Both the position numbers and the translations under genes were made by a program. Positions 35,586 through 48,190 of a stretch of DNA of 64,000 bases are shown in pieces. Every line of letters starts with the position of its first letter. The stretch's first letter is position 1. Source of the stretch: Casuarina equisetifolia (taxonomy: Eukaryota; Streptophyta; Magnoliopsida; Fagales; Casuarinaceae); contig CM052358.1 of NCBI GenBank assembly GCA_028551475.1, positions 5,520,501-5,584,500 of the forward strand, given 5' to 3'. The notes under the pieces are model-generated. The model was given only the letters and a program-made list of their open reading frames with translations. It searched no databases and was not told where the DNA came from.

Positions 35586-36360
35586 AAAAGCCTTCAGCTC
35601 ATGCCTCGTTCCAATCTGATTGATGTCTTCCTCTTAGTCACCTCAAGTTGTTGATTTCCAAACCCTACCTCCCCTCACAGATATTCTGACCGTGTTAGTG
35701 GCCCTCAACCCTTCATCTCAACCCACCATTCTTTCCTAATCCTTCCAAAAGAACTTTGATGGCTCCAATTTTGTCATTTGGCACACCTACCTCTTCCCTT
35801 TTCTCATCTCCCACCGTCTCTTCCTAATTCTCAAAGGAACGGAACCCACCTCACCTTGCACCTTTTTTTCCTTGACTAGCTTTGAAAGCCTGAATCCAGC
35901 CTACACTGATTAGTTAATTTGTGACCAAATGGCGTTGAGCTGGATCCTTGCTACCTCCACCAACACGGTGGTTATGCAACTTTTGGACCTCTGGTTCTTC
36001 TCCGCATCATGGGATTTCCTCAAGAAATCCTACACTGCTTAGTCCTCCACCCATGCCTTCTCCTTACCCCTCCAACTTCACACCATCACCAAGGGCTCTA
36101 GGACCATCATTGAATTCCTTCATGAAGTCAAGTCACTCTTCGACCAATTAGCTACAATCAACATCAAAATTGACGACAATGAATACACTGGGCAAGTTTT
36201 TCATAGTCTCGGGGATGTATATGACACCTTCGCAACCTTTGTTTTTGTCCAAAATCAAAACGCCCCACTTAGCCATGAGATGATTCATGGCCTGATTTTG
36301 TCCAAGTCAAAACTCCACTTTTTACTCCGTCCAACCTCCTGGCCAACTCAAAATCCATGA
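35586..36360 (+). pseudogene. Copia gag remnant of the older host element
   Basis: AAAAGCC at 35,586 continues the primer-binding site cut at 30,149. Forward translation with several frame changes and stops gives a Copia gag of a different family: FDGSNFVIWHTYLFPFL near 35,756, then SWILATSTNTVVMQLL, IIEFLHEVKSLFDQLATI near 36,105 and a DDNEYTGQVFHSLGDVYDTF region. No pol is visible downstream, so only the leader and gag of this element remain here. Confidence 0.72.
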
Positions 36361-38640
36361 TTCTCGTCAAAAAAATCACTAGAACTAATAGCGGGCACAA
36401 GCAAGACATTCTTAGGCTTTAGGTCACAGTCCACAGAACCGAACATGTGAATGTGACAAGAGTCCTCTAAGAATCATCTTGTTGTAGCGCCTAACATCGA
36501 CTGAATCGGCTCGGGTTCCTCAAGAAGCACTCCAGCAACGAATTGTAAACCATCTCCAAAGCATCCGATCAAAAAAAGGCAACCTCCTACTCTTCAAGCG
36601 AAGCCAAAGCAGTGACCTCTAAGGATTTCACGTGGCCAAAGGGGAATAAGAGAACTATAATCTGGCTTTCCTCAACGTATCCAGAAACCCTTAGCCCTCT
36701 CATCCGACTTTCTTCATTGCCGCACATAATAATCTCCACTGGCTTTCTCTTCAATTTTCTCTCTCGTTTTCTTCTGGCTTAGCTTTCAAAGAACGTGCGT
36801 TTTAGGTCCACTGGGGTTTCAAAACAAATCATGTGTTTCCTCTGCCTTTCTCTCGATTTTTCCCTGGTCTTGCTTACAGAGAATAGCCAGTGTGCGATCG
36901 CAATTTCTGCATGACTTGAGAGTTTACGAGATGAATGTGGAGAGAACAAAGTTGAGCGGCAACGGTCGAGTTCTTATTTCTGAAAACGACTTGTACAGTC
37001 GACGTTTATATATTCTCATTTACGAATTAACCATTTAAATCTCCTGCATTACATTGTCGTTTTATCAATGAGTAACCTTTGTGTGAACAATATCTGACCA
37101 AATATATTATTAGGATTAGACGGTGTAACAGGTAATTATTTTATTTAAATTAAAAACACTAGGTACTTGTGATTAGTACAAAAGTTTTAGAGGGAAAAGA
37201 AGTATGTTAGACTAAGAAAAGGAGGACATACTTATTGTGTGGACTTTAGGCCAAATCATACCTATAATTGCATTAATAACTAACTAAGTTTGATATCATA
37301 TTAGAAACTTTTAATTTTTCTATAAAAAACTGCTTTACACTAATATTTAACGAACTATCAAAAATATTTAAAGTACATTATTAAGGTTAGATGATGTGGA
37401 AGGTTGAAAAATAAAATGCCATTCTCATGAGTATTGAAATAAAGACATCCTAGTTTCCAATTTTGATTTTATTACTTTCGTGGTAGGCAGCCGTCTTTTG
37501 TGCCTGATTGCCTCAAAGATAATGAAAATATTTATTTAATCATATTAAAATAACATGAATGTGTCCTGAAATTGAAACAACGACCAAAAAAAAAAATTAT
37601 TTTGTTGTCTCGGAATATTTTGACTTACTAAAAATCAACAAGAGACATGTGCATAAGCCAAATCAACTTATATATGAAAAACAATTCCGTAAGCTACTTG
37701 AAAGGCTGATATAATTTTCTGCAATATCCTTTACGAGACCATATGAGTTGAGGAATCGATGCTCTCAAATTAGACGTAATAGCATGTAGCCGCCTACTGT
37801 TGCGAAACGTGTAAGATTCATTACGTGCCACCAACTTAAGCCAATGTCCAATTTCAATTTTGCCCTTAAAGATGTCCTTTTGTTTTAATGAAAGTACTTT
37901 TCATTTTGTTATTACCATGAAATAACAATTTAAACAACGATGGTTTTTGGTTGTTCTATCCAACGCCAAGAGTTAGATACTTGAATTTAGTGGGTGACGC
38001 TTCAATTTTAATAACAAGAATAGAGAGTAATTTGAACTAATGAAAAGACAAACGTAAATCAAGCCCATGACATAAGTTCCAAACCAATTCTTAGCTAAAA
38101 TTGATTTTTTTATTATGAATAATTTGTACTTTTATCCAAAGGTTTGTATGTTTGTTAAATCAACACAAACTTGAAGCAAAGGAACCCTTTATCCAATGCC
38201 CTCATTTGAGTGTGTAAGTTTTTTTCTTAACAAAAAAAAAAAAAAAAAAACCTTATGGTTTGTCTCTTATTTTGGTTGTTTCTTACTTTAAAAAAATATA
38301 ATCACATTGGGGAATCAGACACAGAGATTAAAATACAGTATAGTGTGATGTATACATAACGCAAACTTAAAATATGATATTTGGAAATCTTCTCGATACA
38401 AGTATTTTATGTTAACGAAAGTAGGTATAAGATTAAAACAATACCACATATAGAAAGAGTATTATTCTGAAACACTCCAAATGTGTTGTAGATAAGTATA
38501 TACTGTCACTAATAAAATATATTTAACCTTGAAAAGGCCACCCTGAGGTTATATTGTTTATCCTTTTTGTGGGCTTAACAAAAATAAAAAAGGGGAGGAG
38601 ATTACTGAAGCATTTAAATTAGAATAAAAATGAAAATAAA
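36361..38640. other. Intergenic DNA upstream of the epimerase gene
   Basis: 36,361-37,000 has higher GC than its surroundings and may contain a gene fragment, but neither strand gives a domain. 37,000-38,640 is AT-rich with a poly-A run near 38,230-38,250. The last few hundred bases probably hold promoter elements of the gene starting at 38,814. Confidence 0.4.
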
Positions 38641-38657
38641 AATCCGTCCCCATCTTC

Positions 38658-38666
38658 TATAAATAG
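38658..38666 (+). promoter_or_regulatory. TATA box of the epimerase gene
   Basis: TATAAATAG lies 148 bp upstream of the start codon at 38,814. Transcription would then start near 38,690, giving a 5' leader of ~120 bases rich in GA repeats, a common arrangement in plant genes. Confidence 0.65.
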
Positions 38667-38716
38667 CGGCTAACTAAATACGATTCCCGAAGAGGTTCAA
38701 AAAGTTATTCCGGAAG

Positions 38717-38812
38717 GAGAGAGAGAGAGACAAAGAGAGCGATTGTGATTGCTTCTGTGCTATGTGTGAGAGTGTTGGCGCGCGCGTGACACAGAGAGAG
38801 AGAGAGAGAGAG
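38717..38812 (+). repeat. (GA)n tracts in the epimerase 5' leader
   Basis: Two GAGAGA runs, ~38,717-38,732 and ~38,790-38,812, flank a short GCGCGCG segment. The second ends one base before the ATG at 38,814. GA/CT repeats are frequent in plant 5' leaders and can bind GAGA-type (BBR/BPC) factors. Confidence 0.75.
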
Positions 38813-38813
38813 T

Positions 38814-41800
38814 ATGTCGACTACGGCGTCTGGGGCGTCTGGGGAAATGGTGTATGTGGAGCATACGACGGGTGTCAATGGCCTTCACAAGGTCATTCTC
38901 CGTGAGGTTCGCGGCTGCTCCGCGGAGGTACCACTTTCTCTGATCTTTATTTTCTTTATTTTACATGCATAGGTGTTGTACTTTGTGTTCCTTTCGTCGA
39001 TCTTCTTGTTCTTAATTGTGGTTTTTGGTTGATTTTATATTTTCTTTCGGATTTATGCACTGCCAGGCGTCAAGATTTCGTGTCAATGTTGAATCTATCA
39101 ATTTATCGCGAAGCTTGATTCATTTCTTTCGCATTCTTGTTCTTTTTGATGAGTGGATTGACAATTTTCTTCGTAATTATGTCCTTTTCATTCCTCTACT
39201 TGAGTATGCTGAGACGTTCCCTTTGATTGATGCATCATATGCTAAATTTCACAACGTTGTTCTGGATATTGCATGCGATTATCGACGTGAACAGAAATTT
39301 GGAAAGAAACCTTGTTGTGCATGAGTGTGTGTGGTGAAGAGGGCGTGGGGGAGATCGGATCGGACGAGATTGCTTATTGTGTTGGTACTCTTATCTTGCT
39401 TTGGTATTTGAACAATCCACCACGTTTGATAGAATGGGACTGCAAGTCAGAAACCCTGCCGATTCTCATGCCGAGTTGGAAAAGTTTGGAGTGAAATGAG
39501 GAGATCATTTACGAAGACATTAGCTGAGTTTGGTTATAAAATTCATACCTTCTTTTTTTGGGTATTCTTTTAAGCAGAATAGAGTGAAAAAAATTGACAT
39601 GATAGTTTTGAGGTTTTATTTCTTTATTTCTGTCAGAAAACGTGCAGAAAATTTTGTGGAAATGTTGGATTGTTTTGTAATCAGCATTACTGCCTTGATT
39701 AATTATTCAAATCGAACTACTCTTTTAAATAAACGCTCTTTTTCTGTCAATAATTTTTTGGTTGAGATTCCTAAAATTACTAAACTTGAAGTCCTCTCAC
39801 TTTCAGTAAATGCTTATCATCTCTAGAGACTAGACCTTTATTTTGTGGATTTTCATTTATTATGAATTTTTAATTATAAATCTATCTGAAGTTTACTTAA
39901 TTTTCTGTCTTTATTTTTTCTTTCGCTGGCTTTAGCTTCTCCTAGTCTTTCCTTAGTGGTCAATGAAATTGTAGACTAGTCCATACTTGTTCTTCTTTTT
40001 CTTTTTCTTTTTTATCATGTTAACTTGGAAATGTAGAAATGCTTGCAGGGAGGTTTGGGGTGAATGTGTGCAATTTTTTCTTTTTCCACTGAATTGAATG
40101 GGAAAACCATGTATGAACTCCATAGCTAGGGGTAAATTTCAATGTTGTAGATTATTTTTGCAATGGTTGTGCATACAAAATCTCTTAAGACTTGTCAAGC
40201 TTGTAAGTTGTTTTTCATATCTTGCACCCCAAAACCACTATGAGAACTTTGTTGAGGGAGGTGGGGAATTAATTGAGGCATTTTATCACTGTCCTTGATA
40301 GTAACATACTTTCTTTGCAAAGTTGTGCCAGCCAGTATAAGTTCAAGACTAGTCTATAGCACAGTGTGGAACCCTATTTAAGTGCTTGTGTAATGTAAGT
40401 TTCTTCAGTGCATTACAAACCATTCAGTACTATATTGCTTCTTCCCACGACACCCCTACCTCTTCTATGTTATACTCCTTGAGTTTCTGGTACTTGTATA
40501 TGCATACCCATATACTTGATAAGAGAATTTTATACATGTAGGTGTTTTTAGAATGTCACTTAGTTAACATATGAGTGAAAAGTCTTCTAACATAAGGAAA
40601 TTCGCAATCACTGCTTTGTTCTGTTGGCTTGATTGAATATTATCTTTAGAAGGAAAATTGGATGCCTTTTCTCGATCACATAATTTTTCAAGAACTCTTC
40701 TGTTTACTTCATTGTATGATGTGTACAGGGTGATAGATGTTGCTTATTCAAACTCAACTGCACTTTTTTATTAACTTTTCATCTTGGAACAGGTGTATTT
40801 ATATGGGGCTCAAGTAACGTCTTGGAAGAATGAACATGGGGAAGAATTACTTTTTGTTAGTAGTAAGGTACAACAACGCACCTTAGTTTTCTTACAAAAG
40901 CTTTTTAGCTGGAGAGTGTAAATTATGGCAAATCTATTTTTCATTTGGTTATTTTGTGAGTGAACCGTGGTAAAACAAAATAATATAATAATAAATACAA
41001 TATATTTCTTGTGATAGAAATGAATGATATCAGCAAACTTCCAATCATATTGCTTCAAGTGATAAATAGGAGCAAAGATGTTGTTAATTATGTAGTTACA
41101 TTCAAGTGAACCGAAGTGCATACAAGACAGGATATATCTGAAACATAAAATTGTGATCTCCACTGAATTTGAATCCAGACTAAGACCAGGTTGATGACCT
41201 TAGCCATCTGTTGTTTATATTTTTCGTTTGCATTGATTACTTTTCAGCCAGCAGAGTGACTAAGAATGCAATCTTTATATGATGCAATTTTTTCCACTAG
41301 CCACATGTAGTGCCTATTAAGCATATGAACCTCAACCATATAGTACTAAAAAAATTTAAGAATGTGATGAAAATTTTCTGGAAGCTCTCATGAAAAGCTT
41401 AGTAAGTTTATTCAAGCCATTAAAGGCATGATGTTAATCGATATAGAGTTTATACGGGAGATGGATTTGATACTAGGTCCAAAGATATTATTCTATATTT
41501 TTCTTCGAATATTAACTTTCCTCCTTTCAAGTTATCAGCTTTGTCTTTTTCCATATCTGGTTGATTTGGTCCAATGTTGGTTGATGCCTTAAGATCATGT
41601 CATGTTTAATTCCATATAGGTGTTCTGTTACTGTAAAAATTTACTTCCGTGGTTCTTAAATGCAATATATTAGACATCACTTGAAGCTTTGTTAAGAGGG
41701 GTAACAGCCTGCTCCAAAAAGGAAACAAAATAAGTAAATAAATAAAATCAACTAGACATCTTCTTAATTCTTCTAGGTAAAATTTTGTCTGCAATTTGCT

Positions 41801-44800
41801 TAGAGAAATTGTCAATATCATTGAGCCTTAATCAGTTGGGATAAAGGCATGGTTGAAATTGGGTTGGGTTAATCTTAAAACTTCCTTAGACACAAGGATA
41901 AAGATATGCTATTAGTCCTATCTCTAAATGGTTGTCCCATTTTATCTGCAAAATTTAAACAAATCACTGAAAAATGAGTTTATACCTACCCGTAAATTGT
42001 TGGCCTTAAATCTTTCTAACATTAGATAGCAATTTGTAATGCGATATGCTATTTGACCTAGATTTTACTTATCAGCCTGAATCTTCGTAAATAAAAGTAC
42101 GACAATACAAGATAACAATTCCTAATCATAAGATGCTATTTGATTAAAATTGTGTCTCTTAATTTGCTTGCCATTTCTTCTTGGGCATTGCATCAAATGA
42201 CTCATTCTAATGTGAAGCCTTTTCTAAAATACTTTCAATCCTATAACATTTGATAACATTCTTGAGTGTTGCTTTCTTATTTTTTCTTCACTATGTCCTT
42301 GCTTTAATTGTGTTATGCATTAAGTTTTCTATCTACGTCCCTTTTTCCTTTTTCTCTTTTAATATCTTGTTTTTTGGCAGGCAGTGTTTAAACCTCCAAA
42401 ACCTATTCGTGGAGGTATTCCAATATGTTTCCCTCAAGTATGTGGTTCTTCTCTCAGCTTTTTTTTTCTTTGTTCATTATTGCTTTTCTTTTTCAAAAGT
42501 TCATGAATTTTTTTTTCTGCATGTGCAGTTTGGAGTTCAGGGTGCTCTTGAGAAACATGGATTTGCTAGGAATCGGTTTTGGACTGTAGATCCTGATCCC
42601 CCACCTTTTCCAACTAGTAGTCCCAATAAAGCTTTTGTTGATTTAATACTTAAGCACTCTGAAGAAGATGTAAAGATCTGGCCTCACAGGTGCATGACTT
42701 ATTCTGATAGCATCTTTATTATGTTGGAGATATTATGTAATTCTTCACAAGGCATTTGAAGCATGTTGTTTCCACTCCTCAATTACCTTTTCTTTCTTAA
42801 ACAAATGGTGAATATGGAGTGGGAGGGCATAGTCTGGTGAGGTTCAGCATTAATTTCATTGGAAAAAATTTTCACTGTCGTTTCTGACATTACACTTTTT
42901 AAAACACTTAATATGGAAGGAGAACATATTGGAGAAATGTTCTACTTCTAAATGGATGTTCTGAAAAATTCTAGAGCATGTTACCTGTGATTTTAAGCAC
43001 TTGGAACTATTACTTTTTGAGAGAATTAAGGTTTGAACTGATGGATGTGGTTACTGATTGCAGATATGAGTTTCGCCTAAGGATAACTCTGGGACCTGGT
43101 GGTGATTTGATGTTGACATCCCGTATTCGCAATACAAATACAGATGGAAAGTCGTTTCTGTTCACCTTTGCATATCACACATATTTTGCTGTTACAGATG
43201 TCAGGTTTTTTCATGATACTTTTTCTTGATATCACTTCAGTTATTTCATACATGGTTTTTATCAACGTACTCCCTTCCCTCTATTCCCTTATCAATAGGC
43301 GTGGAATTTCTATCAGCATTTTATTAGTTTTAAAGTTTTCACATGCCTATTATCTTTCTCAAATTCTGATACTTCCAGTAGTCAGTGAATTGGAGGAAAA
43401 TTGTCTCATCAAATTGATTAATCTGGAATTCATTGAGCAAGGAAAATGATCAACCCTATGAGATTATATATGTCAAGTATATCTAATATGATAGTTCAGA
43501 GGTAGGCTTATGAATTGTTAGTTTGTGAATTATATAGAGATCTTGTGAACATTTTTCTTGTGAGAAGTAATGCCATGTTGCAAGGAGCTTTCTTCCCCTG
43601 AATTTTGTGGATAAATAGGTTATACATATTGCAAAGGGATGGTTTCTTGGCACATTCTGATGGGCTTATTTGTTATTTCTATAAGGATGTAACTATATGT
43701 CCCTTTTCCATTTCTAAATGATAAAAGGAGTGGCGATGGCTTCTGTTTAAACGAAGAAATATTTGGATGAATTCAGTCTTAAAAAGAAGAACAAAACAAG
43801 TGATTGGAATGACACCAACGGTGCAAATACTCAAAGAGAATCCTCCTGTGTGATATTAAGAACCGTTACTCCCTTATATTTGTGGTCTGCAATTGCTAAT
43901 AGATACTATTTTCTCTGGGAAATGAAGCTATCTATTTTATTCAGTGAATGCTGCGTGCTGATGGTTTCAAGTGGCTTGAATTTTGCATATGAATAATCTA
44001 TTAGAATGCTATAAGATGTATCAACTGTAATCTGTGTATTCTGTTGAGGATTATTGTCCAATACTCATTTTTGGAAAATAAGACTTGAGCCTATATGATT
44101 TTTCAACTTCTTTTTTCTTTTTCTTTTTTTGGGTTAAGTATATTAAGCAAGGATGCCTTTCTGAAACTATGCGAAAAAGACAAACATTATACATCCTCGC
44201 TAAATTTCTGTTTCTATATCTTATTCTGCATTTCAATTTTATTTATTTATTTATTTATTTTTGGTTATGCATATCAAGCGAGGGTGCATTTCTGAAACTA
44301 TGCGAAATAGACAAACAATATATGTTCTTGCTAAACTTCTGTTTCTTCATCTTGTTCTGCATCAGGAAGGGTACATCCTTTGCCATAGTTCATACTAGTT
44401 GTCTTCCTCGTGAAGCTAATTATGAAAAGTTTCATCATTTATCATTTTGTAAATGCTGAAATTTCATGAGACAGCCAATTGAGTTTCAACATAACGGAGG
44501 TCAATTAGCATGGGTAGATGAAACATACACCAACAAGGCAATAGAACGGTCAAATGGCTTATTCCTGTTGTTTAGCTGCAGGCAGAGTGTGTTTCCTAAA
44601 AAATAACTTTACATCACAATAATGCAAGATACTTTCTGAAGCTGGTTTTGTTTGATTCATGTCATACGACCATAGAAATGCTATTACTCTTCTCCTGTCA
44701 ATTTGCTGTTATTTACACTTGATGGATGACCTAAGAGGAGTGCAGGAGAATGTGATTTTTTTTATTATTATTTTGCAAATTAGCTAACATGTTCTTCTAT

Positions 44801-46552
44801 TCAGTGAAGTTCGGGTAGAAGGACTAGAGACCCTGGATTATTTGGATAACCTAAAGAATAAAGAGAGATTTACAGAACAAGGAGATGCAATCACATTTGA
44901 ATCAGAAGTTAGTACTTATTTGAATGGGGATGCTTTGGATTTTTCACTGTCTTGTTGTTTGAATATAAACTTATTGATTCTTTAATTGCTCTTGTTATGG
45001 TAAAGGTGGACAAAATTTATCTCAGTACACCAACAAAAATTGCTGTTATTGACCACGAAAGGAAGAGAACATTTGTATTGCGGAAAGATGGACTTCCGGA
45101 TGCTGGTGAGTTGAGTCTCATCCACATGCTCCAGCTGCCCTTGAGTGTTTTGCATTTATACCATAGCGAGCATAGTTGTTTTTTCAAAAGTAGATAAGAA
45201 TAAAGGCTTTGCTAAGAAAATATTGGGAGTAGTACTTAGGAGAGGGGCCGCTCAAGAAAAGTGACTAACTATTTGTACAAGCTTCTTTGTTGATGACTCG
45301 AAGATGCTTACCCAGAAATTATGAGCCAATGATTGGCTGATGACTGGCCAATGTACCTTACTGGTAAGGAACTGTTGTACTGTACACATGGAACTTAGAG
45401 TTGCTTTACTTCTCATTCAAGTGCAAAAGATCTAGTCTGCATTTGTAGAGCCATGTTTTTTATACAGATCAAGCTGAGTCCTATGGAAAAAACCTCAGAT
45501 TTTAGAAAGAAAAAAATTTCCAAACAGATAAAACACATAAACTATAAGACTAGTAAGCCTCACCAGAACATATCAGCTTGTGTTGCGCGCTCTTTCTTGG
45601 TAAGGTTATGCTGTATAAGCCTTCTAGCAAGATTGCTATCAGATTTTGTGTAAATTACCTACTTCTCACCAACCCTGAAACCTTTGAGAACAAAGTTGTT
45701 TTCTACATATGCACACAGAGAGCATTAACCTTGGAAGAATCAAGAATGAAATATGGAAAAACTCTAAGAAACTTCTTTGACAGTCTGAATGCATAGATGC
45801 CTCTTGGAGTGCTGCACAACCAGTTTCCATGGCTAATAGATGGCTTGTTTGGTAGTGTAATCTCCTTTTTGCATGGAAAAGGTTGATCTCATGGGTAAAC
45901 CCTTTGTGCATGTAAACCCAAAGAAACTACTTTGTAATTCTGAATGCATAGATGCCTCTTGGAGTGCTGCAAAACCAGTTTTTGTGGGTGACAGATGGCT
46001 TGCTTGCTAGTGTAGTCACCTTTTTGCATGGAGAAAGGTGGATTCCCTTCAACTTTGACAAGAGTACTTCCTTTTCTAGTTCATTTATATTGGCAATAAT
46101 CTTTAATCATTACCAAGCATAATTATTGTTGTTATTATCATTACTACTAATACAATTGCTAATTGTTAGACTAGTGCTTTTATTGTTACTGCAACGATCA
46201 AGTCAGCTCTGGCTGGCCTTAAAATGAAGTAAGCAAAGATATAGCATGACCTTTTTGTAATCAGCGTTACTAATGGGGAATACAAAACAAATTACAGTTG
46301 ATTTTGGTCTTATTAGCATAATTCTTGCTCGTTGCAGTGGTTTGGAATCCATGGGATAAAAAAGGAAAGGCAATTCCTGATTTAGGGGATGAGGACTACA
46401 AGCATATGCTGTGTGTTGAGGCTGCTTGTGTGGAAAAGCCCATTGTACTGAAACCTGGTGAAGAATGGAGAGGACGGCAGGAGTTATCTGCTGTTCCTTC
46501 CAGTTATTGTAGCGGACAACTTGACCCTCAAAAAGTACTCCAAAGTGATTAA
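38814..46552 (+). CDS. Glucose-6-phosphate 1-epimerase-like protein, 8 exons
   Basis: Interconverts alpha and beta anomers of glucose 6-phosphate; aldose-1-epimerase/galactose-mutarotase family (YMR099C-like), probably cytosolic since no targeting peptide is seen. Exons: 38,814-38,927; 40,793-40,867; 42,381-42,437; 42,529-42,689; 43,064-43,204; 44,805-44,907; 45,006-45,105; 46,338-46,552. All junctions are GT-AG, phases agree, and the 966-bp sum encodes 321 residues, close to the usual family length. Key motifs: VYLYGAQVTSWK (39-50), PIRGGIPICFPQFG (71-84), FAYHTYF with the probable catalytic His174, and CVEAACVEKP with the probable catalytic Glu278. The GA-rich leader and TATA box lie upstream. 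The start codon is the first ATG after the leader and matches the short N-terminus of plant homologues. It looks intact and functional. Introns 5 and 7 carry local tandem duplications. Confidence 0.93.
44130..44363 (+). repeat. Tandem duplication in intron 5 of the epimerase gene
   Basis: Two copies, ~44,130-44,232 and ~44,259-44,363, share TTTCTGAAACTATGCGAAA, AGACAAACA and CTTCTGTTTCT or close variants. They are separated by T-rich sequence and differ at about one base in seven. Intronic, no coding effect. Confidence 0.85.
45755..46045 (+). repeat. ~150-bp tandem duplication in intron 7 of the epimerase gene
   Basis: Copies ~45,755-45,893 and ~45,908-46,045 share TGAATGCATAGATGCCTCTT, GGAGTGCTGCA, AACCAGTTT, GATGGCTTG and CTTTTTGCATGGA. 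The match is around 85-90%. Intronic. Confidence 0.88.
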
Positions 46553-46584
46553 AGATCAACTATCCCAGTGCTTATCTTGTACAG

Positions 46585-47099
46585 GTACTTTTTCTTGTGT
46601 AAAGGATATGATATACCTGCATTTTCAATCAAGAGCGTCTATGGTTTAAATGAGATGTCACTATGTAAGTTACCCTGAGTGGCTAAGCATGAGGCTCAAA
46701 GTCCCAAGTGACAGGGTTATAGGACTTTAGGTTTCTTTGGATTCGTTGAAGCATTAAGGTCCCTTATAATTGATGCATGATTTTGCATCATTCGAGTCTA
46801 CTAATGTACTTACATTAGACTACAGTGATAGCTTGATTTGGTCTGAGTTTTGAAACTCTGGTTAATGGTTTTTTAAGGTGGATAAATTCAGAGTTCCCCA
46901 TAACGTGTCCGGGCAAGTTTAGTGCTGCGAAACTTTGGGCTTTTTTATGCAATGAGACTATGACACATCTAGTGAAAGATCATTAGTCATAAATTGTCCC
47001 TGAGAATACTGATTTTTATATCTTTACATAGACTTTTCATTTCTTTGTACTTTAATCTTCATGTACAGTTCTAATCTATCACCTTGTCATCCTCCGCAG
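46585..47099 (+). other. Possible intron in the 3' UTR of the epimerase gene
   Basis: Just after the stop codon, TACAG|GTACTT makes a good donor at 46,585. CCTCCGCAG|T at 47,099 makes a good acceptor after a T-rich stretch. If used, the 3' UTR would resume at 47,100 and end somewhere before ~47,760. This is inferred from splice motifs only. Confidence 0.35.
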
Positions 47100-47754
47100 T
47101 ATAGGTGTTCAACCAATGCCACAGGCGGAATTCATAGATTTCATTTTGCATCTTTCTTAGTTGGCCCTACGAAGTTGAGACTTAGGACTATTGCACTTAA
47201 ATTCTTTCATGTAAGAACGTGTTGCTCACTGTAGCTGAATTACTGCAGGGTTCTTTTGCGGTGTAGATTTGGTGCTGTCAGTGAATTGTTGCCAGGAAAT
47301 TTTTGAAGGGCAGATTCATTATTACTGGAATTGTCTATAATGTCCGTGCAGTTAAATAGGAGGGGAGGCAGTTCAAATAGGGGTTGCTTTAATAATTCGT
47401 ATATCACTGGAGGATTTACAAAAAGAAAGTGGAAGAAAAGAAAGACAACACGTCGATTGTTTATGTTCGTAATTAGCACCCACACTGACCCTCGGCGAGA
47501 GGTTTTTCCCGGTAAGATGCTGAATTCCTTTCATCCAATAACATCATTTTCGGTGTTAGGGGACATCTTTTGAATACTTTTTGCGCTGAGACAACATTGT
47601 TTGTGAAGGACCTTAATGAATGGATTCTTTCAACATTGAGTTCCTCTCTTTCTTCTTCTTCTTCTTCTGAATTGAAAGTGTGTATCCGTTGTAAGAATTA
47701 TGTTGTAGACGATGGTACACGTATGAACATTTGAATACAAAGCCTCTAGGGAGT

Positions 47755-48190
47755 TCAGAGGTTCAACTTAAGTTAAAAATAGGATACCTTTTTCCCATAG
47801 GAAACCTATCACAACCGTGAGAGTTGGAGCCTGTACCTACGTTCACACGATCATGTTGAATTACTTACGTTAGGTCTGCTCAAATCCTTGAGATGGAGCC
47901 TGTACTCTAAGAAATGGAGTACAGCGTAGTGTTGATTTAATGGAAACCTCTCACAACTTAAGTTAAAAATAGGATACGTTAGGTCTTTCCCCAGTTGTCA
48001 GTTATTAACCCGGCATGAGTAATGAGATCATACTCAGTGTAGTGTTGATTTAATTCCTCTTTGATCATAACTTCGGAACATTTATTGGTGAAGAAGTAAT
48101 AATATTCCAGTTTGTCCCATGCACTAGATTTTTGAAATTTTTTGAGTCTTCCTAAATATGCTTTGAAATATTTGAAGAAATAGGTTTACG
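47755..48190 (+). repeat. Direct repeat copy 1 flanking the 48-53 kb block
   Basis: Blocks AACTTAAGTTAAAAATAGGA, CCCATAGGAAACC, a TTACGTTAGG-CTGC block with TCAAATCCTTGAG, ACATTTATTGGTGA, and AAATATGCTTTGAAATATTT recur in the same order at 53,458-53,755. Within this copy the AACTTAAGTTAAAAATAGGA block is itself present twice (47,765 and ~47,955), so the copy has been rearranged. It may be near the 3' end of the epimerase transcript. Confidence 0.75.

Noticed and set aside
39016-39826. Three forward frames of 60-102 codons
   Set aside because: They lie inside intron 1 of the epimerase gene and show no similarity or splice-compatible ends.
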